Assembly (NCBI GenBank): GCA_900547295.1
Contig: URGK01000001.1
Location: 34,694 to 98,693, forward strand
Length of the DNA: 64,000 nucleotides
Source: an uncultured Eubacteriales bacterium
GTDB taxonomy: Bacteria; Bacillota; Clostridia; Peptostreptococcales; Anaerovoracaceae
Direction of reading: 5' to 3'
Numbering within the stretch: position 1 is the stretch's first letter; each line of letters starts with the position of its first letter. The notes beneath the pieces are model-generated. The model did no database searches and was not told the origin of the DNA. It saw nothing but the letters and a program-made list of their open reading frames with translations. Below, piece after piece: positions 8,789 through 17,311 of this stretch. The translations under genes were made by a program, and so were the position numbers.

Positions 8789-9916
8789 TTATTTTATTCC
8801 GGCCTTTGCAGGCTTTGAAAAACTTCCGATATTCTTACCTTTATAGGCTTTAACCTTATAGTAGCAGGTTTTGCCCTTTCGGGCATTTTTGTCTTTATAT
8901 ACAGTGGTTTTTACGTTTTTCACGCTTCCTATCTTTTTATAGCTGCCGGTTTTTTTGTCCGCTCTGTATATATAATAGCCGTCCGCACCGTTGAGTTTTT
9001 TCCATGATATTTTTACGGTTCTTCCTGCAGTGGCCTTAATCCCTTTAACAGCTGGCGGAACCACCTTGTACTTATAGGTTACAGTATCACTGTCCGTTTT
9101 GCCAAAGGCTGCAGTTACCGCCTTAACTGTAAACGAGGACACTCCCTCAGGCACTTTCAGGTCTCTGCATACTGCAGGAATGCTAAAAGTATCATAGTTA
9201 TATATTTCCGAATTATAATCCGGCACACTGCCGTCTGTTGTATAATATATCTTGTCCCACTTGCCGAAATCCTTCAGTGAAAAATCAACTTGTCTGCCCC
9301 ATTCAATTGTCTTTGTCTTTTTTTCGATTGCAGGCTTCGGAGCCTTTGAAGCAGTCTCTGATGTTATATTGATTTCTCCTGTTTTGCCGTCACTGTCCGT
9401 ATACGCAACATAGGATACAAAGGCAGGATAATTCTGTTCAGTCGGAGCAATCTGACCTATGCACAGAGTTCCCTCTCCTCTCTTAGTTATATCAAATATT
9501 GCAGGGACTATAGTCTTTGTCTGACCTTCTTTGTCAGAATAGCAGTATCTTGCCTCTGTAAGCTGTTTCTTTGTCAGCTTAACACTGTAGCCGTCTACCG
9601 CTTTGATAATTATTTCTCTGTCATCAGGGATTTTATCTGTATCTATTCCTGCCTTCCTGATAATCGCAAGAACCGAAGGCCCCTGCCCTTTATATATGCG
9701 GCTGTTGCCCATATGGTTGCGTGCAGAATATGTCACGCTCTCTGCCGGCAGAGAATTAAGCTGTGTCTCTGAGAATTCTGCTTTGACGGTTCCCTCATAA
9801 ACAACACGTACTGCCGGTACAAATCCGTCGTCAGCACTGCAGACGGCAGTTGCGGAAATAAATGCTCCCGTAAGCGCCATCAGCATTATTACTGCTTTAA
9901 AAATATATTTTTTCAT
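8789..9916 (-). CDS. secreted molybdopterin-fold protein with CHB_HEX-like and FN3 domains
   Basis: 375 residues from the ATG at 9916, preceded by AGGTGA; a GTG at 9925 abutting the upstream stop is the alternative. A signal peptide covers about residues 1-27. One molybdopterin-binding-like module follows (SVLAIIRKAGI, then KAVDGYSVKLTKKQL). Next is a beta-hexosaminidase C-terminal-like domain (YYTTDGSVPDYNSE), then an FN3 domain with YYIYRADKKTGSYKK and GKTCYYKVKAYKG. The FN3 domain closely resembles those ending the 1997-, 271- and 702-aa proteins. The gene sits between the small lipoprotein and the 1997-aa gene. No catalytic residues are evident; a binding role at the cell surface is inferred. 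Confidence 0.75.
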   Translation of the reverse strand: MKKYIFKAVIMLMALTGAFISATAVCSADDGFVPAVRVVYEGTVKAEFSETQLNSLPAESVTYSARNHMGNSRIYKGQGPSVLAIIRKAGIDTDKIPDDREIIIKAVDGYSVKLTKKQLTEARYCYSDKEGQTKTIVPAIFDITKRGEGTLCIGQIAPTEQNYPAFVSYVAYTDSDGKTGEINITSETASKAPKPAIEKKTKTIEWGRQVDFSLKDFGKWDKIYYTTDGSVPDYNSEIYNYDTFSIPAVCRDLKVPEGVSSFTVKAVTAAFGKTDSDTVTYKYKVVPPAVKGIKATAGRTVKISWKKLNGADGYYIYRADKKTGSYKKIGSVKNVKTTVYKDKNARKGKTCYYKVKAYKGKNIGSFSKPAKAGIK

Positions 9917-9925
9917 TCTGATCAC

Positions 9926-10402
9926 CTATTTTTCAAATTTAATCCTGTTAACCATACGCGTCCAGTATGCAGAGTCTGATTCGGGGATTATAATTCTAAC
10001 AGGAGCCGAGTCCTCATCGAGCGGCTGTCCGTCAATCCCAAAGGCAAGCATTATTCTGTTTTCTTTGAGAAAATCCTTGTAAAGCGGCGCGCTGTATTCA
10101 TCGGTTCCGTATATAGTGATACGGCTGAAATCTCCCTGCTCAAGCCCATACTCCGACAGAACATCTGAAAGCCACACTCCTGTTGCTTTTACAACTCCGA
10201 TCTTGTCACTTGTGCTTTCTGTTTTAATTGTATGACAGTCCATAGCTTTAAGCTGCTTAACAGTAACAGCAGCAGTCTCATCGCTGATGCCCTCAAGCAC
10301 AATCTCTGCATCTGAATAGCCTGAAATATCTATGTCGTCAGTCCCGCAGGAGCACATGTACAGCAGCATTGCTGTGACTAATAAAATAACAATTTTTTTC
10401 AT
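9926..10402 (-). CDS. lipoprotein with a single molybdopterin-binding-like domain
   Basis: 158 residues starting with a short lipoprotein signal (MLLYMCSCG, acylated cysteine about residue 17-19). The remainder is one compact domain with TGVWLSDVL, GTDEYSAPL, LAFGIDGQPL, APVRIIIP and YWTRMVNRIKF. These segments follow the order of the sulfite oxidase/YedY molybdopterin domain, including the late PVRLIVP and W-x-x-x-I-E-like strand. This is the clearest member of the fold in the cluster and anchors the interpretation of its larger relatives. The active-site cysteine of sulfite oxidases is absent. It starts immediately after the DUF2149 stop codon, so co-translation with the ExbB-like pair is likely. 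Predicted location is the outer face of the cytoplasmic membrane. Confidence 0.8.
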   Translation of the reverse strand: MKKIVILLVTAMLLYMCSCGTDDIDISGYSDAEIVLEGISDETAAVTVKQLKAMDCHTIKTESTSDKIGVVKATGVWLSDVLSEYGLEQGDFSRITIYGTDEYSAPLYKDFLKENRIMLAFGIDGQPLDEDSAPVRIIIPESDSAYWTRMVNRIKFEK

Positions 10403-10705
10403 TTATCTGTCCTCAACTATATAGTATTTTCCGGTCTGAGGATCCTTGTATACAGTCCCCATCTCCTCCATGTCAGTCTCGGTTTCAATCGTTTTCTGCG
10501 CTCCGTCGGCCTTCTCTATCTCATATCTGTTTTCAGGTTTTATCGTACTGCTTATATCAACATTCCAGCTTGCTATAAGGGCTATAAGAAGTCCGCAGGC
10601 AAATACAAGCATTACATCGGCAAGATTCGCCATGCCATCCATAGGATTAAAGCTTTCTTTTTTTCTGGCAACACGCAGCCTGCCTGTTTTTCTGTCAATT
10701 TTCAT
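10403..10705 (-). CDS. DUF2149 protein, ExbD-like partner
   Basis: 100 residues with a basic N-terminus, one transmembrane segment (NLADVMLVFACGLLIAL, about residues 28-45) and a short outer tail ending GKYYIVEDR. The Asp-Val-Met-Leu-Val start of the membrane helix resembles the ExbD/TolR helix that carries the proton-path aspartate, although the periplasmic domain is much smaller. The gene overlaps the upstream ExbB-like gene by 11 bp, which implies translational coupling and a complex. A second copy at 27.6 kb has the same neighbour and the same GKYY tail. The DUF2149 name is from memory; the ExbD analogy is inference. Confidence 0.75.
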   Translation of the reverse strand: MKIDRKTGRLRVARKKESFNPMDGMANLADVMLVFACGLLIALIASWNVDISSTIKPENRYEIEKADGAQKTIETETDMEEMGTVYKDPQTGKYYIVEDR

Positions 10706-11339
10706 CTGTTATCTCCCTGTTCTGCTCCTCAAGAATACACTCCATGACAGTTTCGAGATTTACCATATATTCCTCATACCATCTGTTTCTTACTGAGGAT
10801 ATAATATAGCTTACGGCAGCGCTTATCAGGCCTGCCACTGTTGTATCAAAAGCAATCAGAAGTGAAGATGACAGGGTTTTAGTGTCACCCTGCCCAAGCG
10901 CAATAAGCCCCGGGCCAAGAGGAATCAATGTCCCCATAAGTCCGAACATCGGTGCTATTTTGGCTACAAGATCTGTTATTCTTGATATCCTGTCATAATG
11001 AGCCTGCTCTTCAAATATGAGCTGTCTTGCCAGAGCCTCTCTCTCTGCTTCAGGAATTGCTGTTCTTGACAGAAGCTCTCCTATGGCTTTTTTCTGTCTT
11101 TTCAGAAGCCCGCTTGCCTCAATTATAGCACCCGTTTCTTTTGCCGATATCCCCTGAATATCATCTATAAGCAGAGGAATTCTGACTTTTAACTGTTTTC
11201 TTTCGGTGAAGAATTCTCCTATTATACTCCCCAGCATTACAACCGTTACTGCAATCAGTATCAGGAGTATGACTATTGTGGGTATCTGCAGAGCGCCTGA
11301 AACAGCTCTTAAAACTTCTTTTACTGCATCTGAAAACAT
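10695..11339 (-). CDS. MotA/TolQ/ExbB-family ion channel protein
   Basis: 214 residues with an N-terminal membrane helix (about 18-40) and two further helices. The central region PMFGLMGTLIPLGPGL and the following TLSSSLLIAFDTTVAGL are the family signature of ExbB/TolQ/MotA subunits, which form the pentameric proton channel powering ExbD, TolR or MotB. In Gram-negatives this machine energises outer-membrane transport; here it is in a monoderm-looking genome beside an ABC importer and secreted binding proteins. It overlaps the DUF2149 gene by 11 bp. The paralogue at 28.0 kb is clearly similar in this region. Family call is firm; the energised partner is unknown. Confidence 0.88.
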   Translation of the reverse strand: MFSDAVKEVLRAVSGALQIPTIVILLILIAVTVVMLGSIIGEFFTERKQLKVRIPLLIDDIQGISAKETGAIIEASGLLKRQKKAIGELLSRTAIPEAEREALARQLIFEEQAHYDRISRITDLVAKIAPMFGLMGTLIPLGPGLIALGQGDTKTLSSSLLIAFDTTVAGLISAAVSYIISSVRNRWYEEYMVNLETVMECILEEQNREITDEN

Positions 11340-11346
11340 TGTTTAT

Positions 11347-12570
11347 CTATACCTCCCTGCGATAACGTGCAATTCTTAAAACTATACCTGAAGCAAACAC
11401 CGCCGATGCGCATATTCCTGCCGCAGCACAGGCTTTCCTGTCAGCCTTGCGGGCATCAAGCGCTGAAGCATTCTCTGCCATTTCAGGCCGCTGTTCTTTT
11501 GCTCCTGTCTTTTCACCTATATATATTTCCATTGCAGTCACACCACTGACTTTTACTGTACGCTTATCCCTGTCAGCCCGACTGTTTTGTATAGGTTTTT
11601 TATCAGGATCAGCGGTTCCGTTAATAGTAACCGATCTGCTTATCCCGTTTTCTGTTGTAGCCGTAATGGTAACTGTTCCTTCTTTGAGTATGGTTACATT
11701 TCCCTCATCATCTACAACGGCAATCTTTTCATTGCTGCTTGTCCATTTAAGCCTGCCGCTTACCTTGTCCTCAAACAATTCCTGTCCTCTGACAACCGCT
11801 CCTATTTTTCTGGTGCTTCCCACCATAATATCCGGATCATCAAGACTGATTTCAAGTCCTGTCGCATCTTCTGGCGAACCCCACAGCGTAACATCTATTC
11901 CGAATATCCACTTTGCAGATTCATTGGAGCTGACATCTGAAGTCTCCTTTCCTTCTGTAAGAAGACTCTGCCCCGCACACAGCCTGTAGCTGTCCTCTTC
12001 ATTCATCTGCGAAGCATTTATCTCTTTTGCTTTCGAGGGCACCTTGGTACTGTAGCTTTCAATTGCCAGTATTGTATCCACCTTACTCCTGCCCTCCAGA
12101 GCGCCTTCAAGAGGTTTGCCCAGTCTTTCACCAAGTATCTCCCAGTTATCAATAATGTTCGGATAGTAATACAATGTACTGCCTATATATTTGTCGGCCT
12201 TGAAATCTAAAAACCAGTTGTTCACCCTGCCTCCGGCATCGGTTGTCCTAAGATGTATCATTCTTACCGAACCGATATCAATTCCGGCCGCATTAATTAC
12301 ATCCGAAAGCACAGGTCCTCTGCCCACAGTCGCCATTATTGTACCGACTCTTGTCATATTGGTATAGAAATTAGTCTGCTGCGGTAAGGCTTCGAGCTGC
12401 TGTTTTGTAAGCTGTGCTTTAACTCTGTAATCTCCGTCCTCACCCCAGTAGCCGACTCTGACTGTAAGTGTATCTCCGGCAGTCTGTCCGAAAGACTCAT
12501 ATGGAAATATTAACAGGGGACTGCATATTATCATTATTGCCAGCAGACCTGCCAGAAGCTTCTTAATCAT
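11347..12570 (-). CDS. membrane-anchored secreted VGYWG-type protein with Big2 domain
   Basis: 407 residues from ATG 12570, chosen because AGGAG lies upstream and the signal peptide MIKKLLAGLLAIMI begins there. The mature protein opens with TLTVRVGYWG, then a molybdopterin-fold-like module (about 35-230: QLTKQQLEALP, GPVLSDVINAAGI, LAIESY). A bacterial Ig-like group 2 domain follows (about 250-330: LKWTSSNEKIAVVDDEGNV, GTVTITATT). A C-terminal helix plus RIARYRREV anchors it in the membrane. The 446-aa protein at 28.6 kb has the same order and the same VGYWG opening. Both lie between the binding-protein gene and exbB, so this is likely the outer partner of the channel. Function unknown. Confidence 0.75.
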   Translation of the reverse strand: MIKKLLAGLLAIMIICSPLLIFPYESFGQTAGDTLTVRVGYWGEDGDYRVKAQLTKQQLEALPQQTNFYTNMTRVGTIMATVGRGPVLSDVINAAGIDIGSVRMIHLRTTDAGGRVNNWFLDFKADKYIGSTLYYYPNIIDNWEILGERLGKPLEGALEGRSKVDTILAIESYSTKVPSKAKEINASQMNEEDSYRLCAGQSLLTEGKETSDVSSNESAKWIFGIDVTLWGSPEDATGLEISLDDPDIMVGSTRKIGAVVRGQELFEDKVSGRLKWTSSNEKIAVVDDEGNVTILKEGTVTITATTENGISRSVTINGTADPDKKPIQNSRADRDKRTVKVSGVTAMEIYIGEKTGAKEQRPEMAENASALDARKADRKACAAAGICASAVFASGIVLRIARYRREV

Positions 12571-12580
12571 ATTCCATCTC

Positions 12581-13624
12581 CTAATAGCCCAGTTCTTCCC
12601 TTGTAAATACTTTGCCATAGGCAAGTTTATAAAGCTCTTTTGCATCCATTTCAAGCTGCTTATCAGTTACAAGATCAGGATACATTGTTTTCATGATATA
12701 CTCTGTACCAAGAACACTTACTATTCCCGGAAATTCCCATGAATCATACTCTGCCGGCATAATATACACGTCGCCTGTCTTTACGGCATTTATTTCAGAC
12801 CATGCCGGATTGTCCAGTATATCCTCCGGGCTGTATTTTGAGCTTTCGCTGTTTGTAATAAATATATAATCAGGATTCCATTTAAAAATCTGCTCGGTTC
12901 CTGCCGTCGGCCAGAGTTCTGATGATTTAAGCTCTGCAGCAGGATTAATTCCGCCTGCTCTCTGTATCATTTCACTCTGCAGCATATTACCGTTTGCAAC
13001 ATCTCCAACGGAGGTTCCCATCATGATTGCTGTTTTTCTGCTGTCCTTATCTATATTCTCTGTAAGCCTCTCAAAGCTTTCCAGCTTGTTATCATAATAA
13101 TCTATAAGAGTTTCAGCCTTTTGCTGCCTGTCACACACACAGCCGAGTATTCTGAGAGCTGTTTTCATGTCTTCAGGCGTTTCAACAGTTATTCCCAGTG
13201 CCGGTATTCCAAGGGCTGTTACTGCTTCCAGTGTTTTAATATCGTCTGCCTTATGAATAAACAAATCAGGAGCAAGCTCTGCTAATGCCTCTATATCGGC
13301 TATGCCCTGTCCTACACATGCGGCTTCCTTAAGTTCCGGACAAACTTCTTCAAGAAAAGCTTCGGATTTACCTATTCCTGTTATTTTTTCTCCCAGTTCC
13401 AGATTGAGAAGAAATCTTATGACCACTCTGTAGCATAATGCTATACTGTCCGGATTTTTCGAAACTGTAACCTCTCGCCCTGCCTGATCAATAATTGTAA
13501 TAGCTTCTCCGGTCTCCCGAACTACAGTTCCTGCCTCTATATTATTGCTGCTCTGTACGCCGCAGCTGCTGAGTCCTGTTATTAAAATGCTTATTATCAG
13601 TATTATATTTATATATCGTTTCAT
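12581..13624 (-). CDS. FecB/BtuF-type substrate-binding lipoprotein
   Basis: 347 residues with lipobox ITGLSSCG (cysteine about residue 21) and the two-lobed PF01497 fold. It starts with ITIIDQAGREVTV and continues with IEALAELAPDLFI and AETLIDYYDNKLESFERL. Such proteins deliver iron-siderophore, heme, cobalamin or, in the MolA group, molybdate/tungstate to class II ABC importers. The gene follows the ATPase gene and precedes the VGYWG gene, only 11 bp from its start. The nearby Mo/W genes make an oxyanion or pterin-cofactor substrate plausible, but no residue I can see fixes specificity. Confidence 0.85.
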   Translation of the reverse strand: MKRYINIILIISILITGLSSCGVQSSNNIEAGTVVRETGEAITIIDQAGREVTVSKNPDSIALCYRVVIRFLLNLELGEKITGIGKSEAFLEEVCPELKEAACVGQGIADIEALAELAPDLFIHKADDIKTLEAVTALGIPALGITVETPEDMKTALRILGCVCDRQQKAETLIDYYDNKLESFERLTENIDKDSRKTAIMMGTSVGDVANGNMLQSEMIQRAGGINPAAELKSSELWPTAGTEQIFKWNPDYIFITNSESSKYSPEDILDNPAWSEINAVKTGDVYIMPAEYDSWEFPGIVSVLGTEYIMKTMYPDLVTDKQLEMDAKELYKLAYGKVFTREELGY

Positions 13625-13633
13625 CTGTTTCTG

Positions 13634-14413
13634 TTATATTCCCGGTACAAGACAGCAGCATCTGTTCAGCTGTTCTATGTACATGAGTTTTAAATCTATG
13701 CCATATATCCGGCAAAGATTTTCTTCTGTTAATATCTCTCTGCTTTTTCCGCTTGTAATTCTGCCATTTTTTTCTACTATTGCCACACAGTCATCAAGAA
13801 GGAGCGCATGATCAGGATTGTGTGTTGTTATTACAATTGAAAATCCCTGCTCGGACATTTCATTTATCAGTTTCAGTACTCTATGCTGATTGCCATAATC
13901 AAGGTGCGCCGTAGGCTCGTCAAACAGTATAACCTCCGGTTCCTGCACTATCGCTCTGGCAATAAGCGCCTGCTGCCGTTCGCCACCGCTTATCTCCATA
14001 TATGATCTGTCTGCAAGATGAGCTATTCCCATTCGGGCTAAAGCATCATATGCCCTGATTGTTTCTGATTCTTTTGGTTTTGCAAACATTCCTACTCGGG
14101 GAGCACTTCCCATAAGCACAAAATCAGCCACAGTATAATCAAAAGCAGGCGTATGCAGCTGAGGAACATATCCTGCTGCCGCTGCGATTTCTTTTCCGGA
14201 CATTTCGTTTATATTCCTGCCGCATAAACTGATTTCGCCGGCCTGCGGAACAAGCAGTCCTGCCATACAGTTAAGAAGAGTAGTCTTGCCCGCTCCGTTT
14301 GGTCCCAGTATACACATCACCTCACCTTTTCTCAATGACAGTGAAATATTATCGAGAATTTTCTTTTCTGTTCCCGGATATGTAAATGTAAGGTTTTTTA
14401 TCTCATATATCAT
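13634..14413 (-). CDS. FecE-type ABC importer ATPase
   Basis: 259 residues from ATG 14413, which overlaps the permease stop as ATGA; a longer in-frame start at 14446 lies inside the permease gene. Walker A is GPNGAGKTT (about residue 35), the signature is SGGERQQALIARA and Walker B is EVILFDEPT, followed by the H-loop THNPDHAL. The sequence is typical of ATPases for iron-complex, cobalamin and molybdate class II importers. It energises the FecCD permease immediately upstream. The paralogue at 20.96 kb has the same layout. Confidence 0.9.
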   Translation of the reverse strand: MIYEIKNLTFTYPGTEKKILDNISLSLRKGEVMCILGPNGAGKTTLLNCMAGLLVPQAGEISLCGRNINEMSGKEIAAAAGYVPQLHTPAFDYTVADFVLMGSAPRVGMFAKPKESETIRAYDALARMGIAHLADRSYMEISGGERQQALIARAIVQEPEVILFDEPTAHLDYGNQHRVLKLINEMSEQGFSIVITTHNPDHALLLDDCVAIVEKNGRITSGKSREILTEENLCRIYGIDLKLMYIEQLNRCCCLVPGI

Positions 14414-15420
14414 CTGAGTCTGTTCCTCTGCTTGTACAAAAGCCACGCATAAAAAGGCGCGCCTATAATTCCTGTCAGAATACTTATCGGCATTTCTGCC
14501 GGCCCTGTAATTCTCGTAACCGTATCCACCAGCAGAAGAAAAATCCCGCCGATAAGCCCAGCTGCCGGCAAAAGCCTTATATTATTATGCCCCGCCAGCA
14601 TTCTTCCAAGATGCGGAATCACAAGACCTACCCAGCCTATAGTTCCTGAAAGACATACAGTTCCTGCGGTAAGTACTGTTGCGCATACTATACATATACC
14701 TCTTATCATTTTTACATCTGCGCCAAGGCTTCTGGCTTCGTTTTCACCAAGGGAAAGAATATTGATCCACCATGACATAGCTATAAGGACTACCGCTGCA
14801 ATTACAACAAAAGGGAGTATTCCCAGCAGGTTTTTCATATCAATATATGCAAAGCTTCCCATCTGCCAGTAGGTAATTGCCGCAAGCTGAGTATCGGGAT
14901 CCGCTATATATTTTATAAAGCCCAGCACCGATGACATGGCACCGCTCACTATAATACCCGAAAGCACAAGCATCAGATTGGAATCACTTCTGATAAGCTT
15001 TGGAATCGTCACCGTAAGACCCACAGCAACTATACCTCCCGCAAAGGCGCTTATCTGTATTGCCGCAGCAGAGAAAGCAAAAAGGATCGCAACTGCCGCT
15101 CCTACACAGGCTCCCGAAGACACTCCCAGAAATTCCGGGGAAACCAGAGGGTTTTTAAAAATACCCTGATAAGCCGCCCCCGAAAGTGCCAGAGCCCCAC
15201 CGGTCACAACTGCTGCAAGAACTCTGGGCAGTCTGACTCCCAGAATAATATTCGCATCCATAGGATCTGCTGCCATACTGTTTCCGGTCAGGATTTTCAG
15301 GCAGTCCAAAACACTGACAGAATATTTGCCTGCGCAAAGGCATACCAGTATCAGTATTATCAGTATTAAAATAAGAACAATATTTAATATCACCTGTCTG
15401 TTCTTTGCTGCCTGTAACAT
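14410..15420 (-). CDS. FecCD-type ABC importer permease
   Basis: 336 residues with about nine to ten membrane helices. Family marks include RLPRVLAAVVTGGALALSG, NPLVSPEFLGVSSGA and GTIGWVGLVIPHLGRM. It would form the homodimeric channel of a class II importer that takes large or scarce metal compounds. It follows the 271-aa module protein after a 63-bp gap with a stable hairpin and is coupled by overlap to the ATPase. Unlike most fecCD operons, the binding-protein gene comes after the ATPase. Confidence 0.9.
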   Translation of the reverse strand: MLQAAKNRQVILNIVLILILIILILVCLCAGKYSVSVLDCLKILTGNSMAADPMDANIILGVRLPRVLAAVVTGGALALSGAAYQGIFKNPLVSPEFLGVSSGACVGAAVAILFAFSAAAIQISAFAGGIVAVGLTVTIPKLIRSDSNLMLVLSGIIVSGAMSSVLGFIKYIADPDTQLAAITYWQMGSFAYIDMKNLLGILPFVVIAAVVLIAMSWWINILSLGENEARSLGADVKMIRGICIVCATVLTAGTVCLSGTIGWVGLVIPHLGRMLAGHNNIRLLPAAGLIGGIFLLLVDTVTRITGPAEMPISILTGIIGAPFYAWLLYKQRNRLR

Positions 15421-15442
15421 TTCTATCCCCTGTTATAGCTTT

Positions 15443-15471
15443 GCAAGGTGTCCTGAAAAAGAACACCTTGC
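15443..15471 (-). promoter_or_regulatory. intercistronic hairpin
   Basis: GCAAGGTGT pairs perfectly with ACACCTTGC around an eleven-base loop, between the 271-aa gene and the permease gene. No U-run follows. It may stabilise the upstream message or set unequal expression between the abundant surface protein and the importer. Confidence 0.5.
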
Positions 15472-15483
15472 ATTATCACTGTT

Positions 15484-16299
15484 TTATTTTATCTTTACAG
15501 CTTTAACTGCTGAAAACTTACTGTATGTTTTAGTGTCGGTATTATATGCTTTAACCTTGTAGTAGTAAGTCTTGCCTTTCTTTACAGTCTTATCAGCATA
15601 TGAAGTCCTGGCTGTAGTTGTTTTCTTTGTGTATTTGCCGTTTTTCTTTACTGCTCTGTAAACAACATACTTGTCAGCATTCTCAACCTTCGCCCATTTA
15701 ACAGATGCCTTGCCCTTTTTTGCTGCTGTCTTTATAACAGGTTTTGTAAGCTTAACCTCTGCTTTTTTAACTGTGATGCTGTTAACCATCTTTGCAGGCT
15801 TGTCATTATCTCCATACAGAGTAAAATATCCGAATACAGTATCATCGCCTTTTGCAGTGTTATAGATGTCTTTCATCTCTGCTGCGCTTGCACCTGCTGC
15901 ATAGGCAAGAATATAGTTGCTGTCTGCAAGCTCTTTAACTGTTTTGCCGCTTGCTTCTACCGTATAATTGTCTGCTGTTGAAAAAGTAACAACGTCTGCG
16001 TCACCATAACCTTTGAGAAGCTCTGCGATGGAAACGCCTTTAACATAATCAGTAACTTCACCTTTCTTCGTATTATATGTGAAGCTTGCTTCTTTGCTCT
16101 CCATTGCGGTTATCTGGTCTCTCGTATAGGCTTTACCGTCTAATGTAAAAGCTGTTTCCTGCGATGCTGCCACTGCAGTATCATCAGCATAGACTGCATT
16201 GCCTGCATACAGCATAGGCATCATAGCTGTCATTACCATTATGCTCATTACAACTGCAATGAATCTTGCTGATTTGTGTAATAATGTCTGTGTTTTCAT
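15484..16299 (-). CDS. small secreted molybdopterin-fold/FN3 protein, first gene of cluster 1
   Basis: 271 residues from ATG 16299 with AGGAGG just upstream; a frame extension to 16386 crosses the leader terminator and is not used. Signal peptide about 1-38. One module follows with TDYVKGVSIAELL, DVVTFSTADNY and YILAYAAG. It is nearly collinear with module two of the 1997-aa protein (TDYVRGVPLSELL, DVVTFGTADNY), which shows recent common origin. An FN3 domain ends the protein (YVVYRAVKKNGKYTKK, GKTYYYKVKAY). It lies directly behind a leader RNA and terminator, so its expression is probably conditional. A surface binding protein feeding the importer encoded next is my inference. Confidence 0.78.
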   Translation of the reverse strand: MKTQTLLHKSARFIAVVMSIMVMTAMMPMLYAGNAVYADDTAVAASQETAFTLDGKAYTRDQITAMESKEASFTYNTKKGEVTDYVKGVSIAELLKGYGDADVVTFSTADNYTVEASGKTVKELADSNYILAYAAGASAAEMKDIYNTAKGDDTVFGYFTLYGDNDKPAKMVNSITVKKAEVKLTKPVIKTAAKKGKASVKWAKVENADKYVVYRAVKKNGKYTKKTTTARTSYADKTVKKGKTYYYKVKAYNTDTKTYSKFSAVKAVKIK

Positions 16300-16354
16300 A
16301 ATTTCCTCCTGTTTTTCCATCAAAAAAGCATAGAGCACATCAATATACAACTCT

Positions 16355-16387
16355 AAAAAAAATTGGCTCTCCTGAAAGAAAGCCAAC
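16355..16387 (-). terminator. intrinsic terminator in the leader of cluster 1
   Basis: In the leader transcript TTGGCTTTC and GGAGAGCCAA form a stem followed by eight U residues, 56 bp before the first start codon and downstream of the structured RNA. This is the layout of a transcription-attenuating riboswitch. Confidence 0.85.
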
Positions 16388-16417
16388 TGTTAGCGTAAAT
16401 ATATAAACGTGGTATAA

Positions 16418-16516
16418 TGCTTTTTCTTTCCAAATGGGAGGCATGTCAGTTTCCAAACATACCCTAACGGCTGCCGGTCATAGCTTGGCCTTAGACCTTC
16501 CAGCTCGAAAAATATT
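16418..16516 (-). ncRNA. structured leader RNA, class 1 copy B (riboswitch candidate)
   Basis: Read leftward this is the sister of the element at 8.65-8.75 kb. Shared blocks are UUUUUCGAGCUGGAAGGUCU, GCUAUGA, CGGCAGCCG, GGUAUG and GCCUCCC. The late hairpin here is GGUAUGU / ACAUGCC around a loop with GGAAAC, while copy A uses different bases with the same pairing. A GAAA loop and an 11-nt-receptor-like CUAAG/UAUGA pair suggest a docked tertiary fold. An intrinsic terminator lies 32 nt downstream. The 3' segment GCCUCCCAUUUGGAAAG resembles the Moco riboswitch. The cyclic-di-GMP-I class shares the loop/receptor pair but not this order. Ligand unproven. Confidence 0.7.
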
Positions 16517-16532
16517 ATTTAATTCTGTACTG

Positions 16533-16561
16533 ATTATATCAAAATATGCGATATAACTCAA
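16533..16561 (-). promoter_or_regulatory. sigma-A promoter of cluster 1
   Basis: TTGAGT and TATAAT are separated by 17 bp and would start transcription at about 16526, ten bases before the structured leader RNA. It lies just past the stop codon of the MoeB-like gene, so cluster 1 is its own transcription unit. Confidence 0.75.
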
Positions 16562-16610
16562 TCTCTTATAGTATTATAACTATTATTTTTTGTGTTTCAG
16601 CAAGTTAGTA

Positions 16611-17291
16611 CTAGAACTCGACTACATCGTACTGATGGTTTAGCAGGTCAATCATCAGCATACTGCTTTTGAGGGCGCCCTGTTTTTTGAGAAGTATCTT
16701 TATCACCTCTGCCGCCTCTATCGCAGAAACAACTGCGGGTGTAAACGAAGGGTTTCCGGTCTCAGTCTCTTCTCCTCTGTCCTCACAATCATAATACAGG
16801 CTGCTTATAAGATTATCTCCCGGCATAATAACCGAAACCTGTCCGTTCCAGCCTGCTATCGCCCCATGAACAAGAGGGATATTTTCTTCCCTGCAGGCTT
16901 TCTCCAGCAGTTTTCTGGCAGTTATATTATCCAGCGCATCTGCCACCACATCATGTCCTCTTACAATTTCGTTAACATTATCCTCAGTAATAAATTCATA
17001 TACAGGATTTATTTCAGCCTCTGAATTTATTTCCTTCATCTGAGCTGCCGCTTCAAGCGCTTTGGGTCTGCCGAGATTAAGTTCATTTGACAATACCTGC
17101 CGATTAAGGTTTGTTTCGTCAAACACGTCGCCGTCTACAGCGGTGATATGTCCTACTCCTATGCGAACAAGGCTCTCGATCAGCCCTCCGCCGATTCCTC
17201 CGCAGCCGGCCACACATACTTTTGAATTTTTAAGTTGCCTGTTTTCTTCTTCGGATATCGTATTTCTGTTCCTCGCATATCTTTTTTCCAT
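16611..17291 (-). CDS. ThiF/MoeB/HesA-family adenylyltransferase
   Basis: 226 residues with the nucleotide motif GCGGIGGGL (about residue 30), the acidic strand AVDGDVFDETNLNRQ and the late NPSFTPAVVSAIEAAEV. The family adenylates the C-terminal Gly-Gly of small sulfur carriers (MoaD, ThiS). The zinc-binding CxxC pairs of full-length MoeB are not present, as in the shorter HesA-like members. Its likely substrate is the 79-aa MoaD-like protein two genes upstream. Together with the MOSC gene it follows aldehyde:ferredoxin oxidoreductase, so it probably serves dithiolene synthesis for the tungsten or molybdenum pterin. Confidence 0.85.
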   Translation of the reverse strand: MEKRYARNRNTISEEENRQLKNSKVCVAGCGGIGGGLIESLVRIGVGHITAVDGDVFDETNLNRQVLSNELNLGRPKALEAAAQMKEINSEAEINPVYEFITEDNVNEIVRGHDVVADALDNITARKLLEKACREENIPLVHGAIAGWNGQVSVIMPGDNLISSLYYDCEDRGEETETGNPSFTPAVVSAIEAAEVIKILLKKQGALKSSMLMIDLLNHQYDVVEF

Positions 17292-17311
17292 ATTCTCACA
17301 GCCCCCGCAGT

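Noticed and set aside
10695..11339. Flagellar MotA
   Set aside because: Too short, no MotB partner and no flagellar genes; the GTLIPLGPG segment and the DUF2149 neighbour fit the ExbB/TolQ side.
15155..15466. 103-codon frame overlapping the cluster 1 permease
   Set aside because: Out-of-frame shadow of the FecCD permease gene; no family features.
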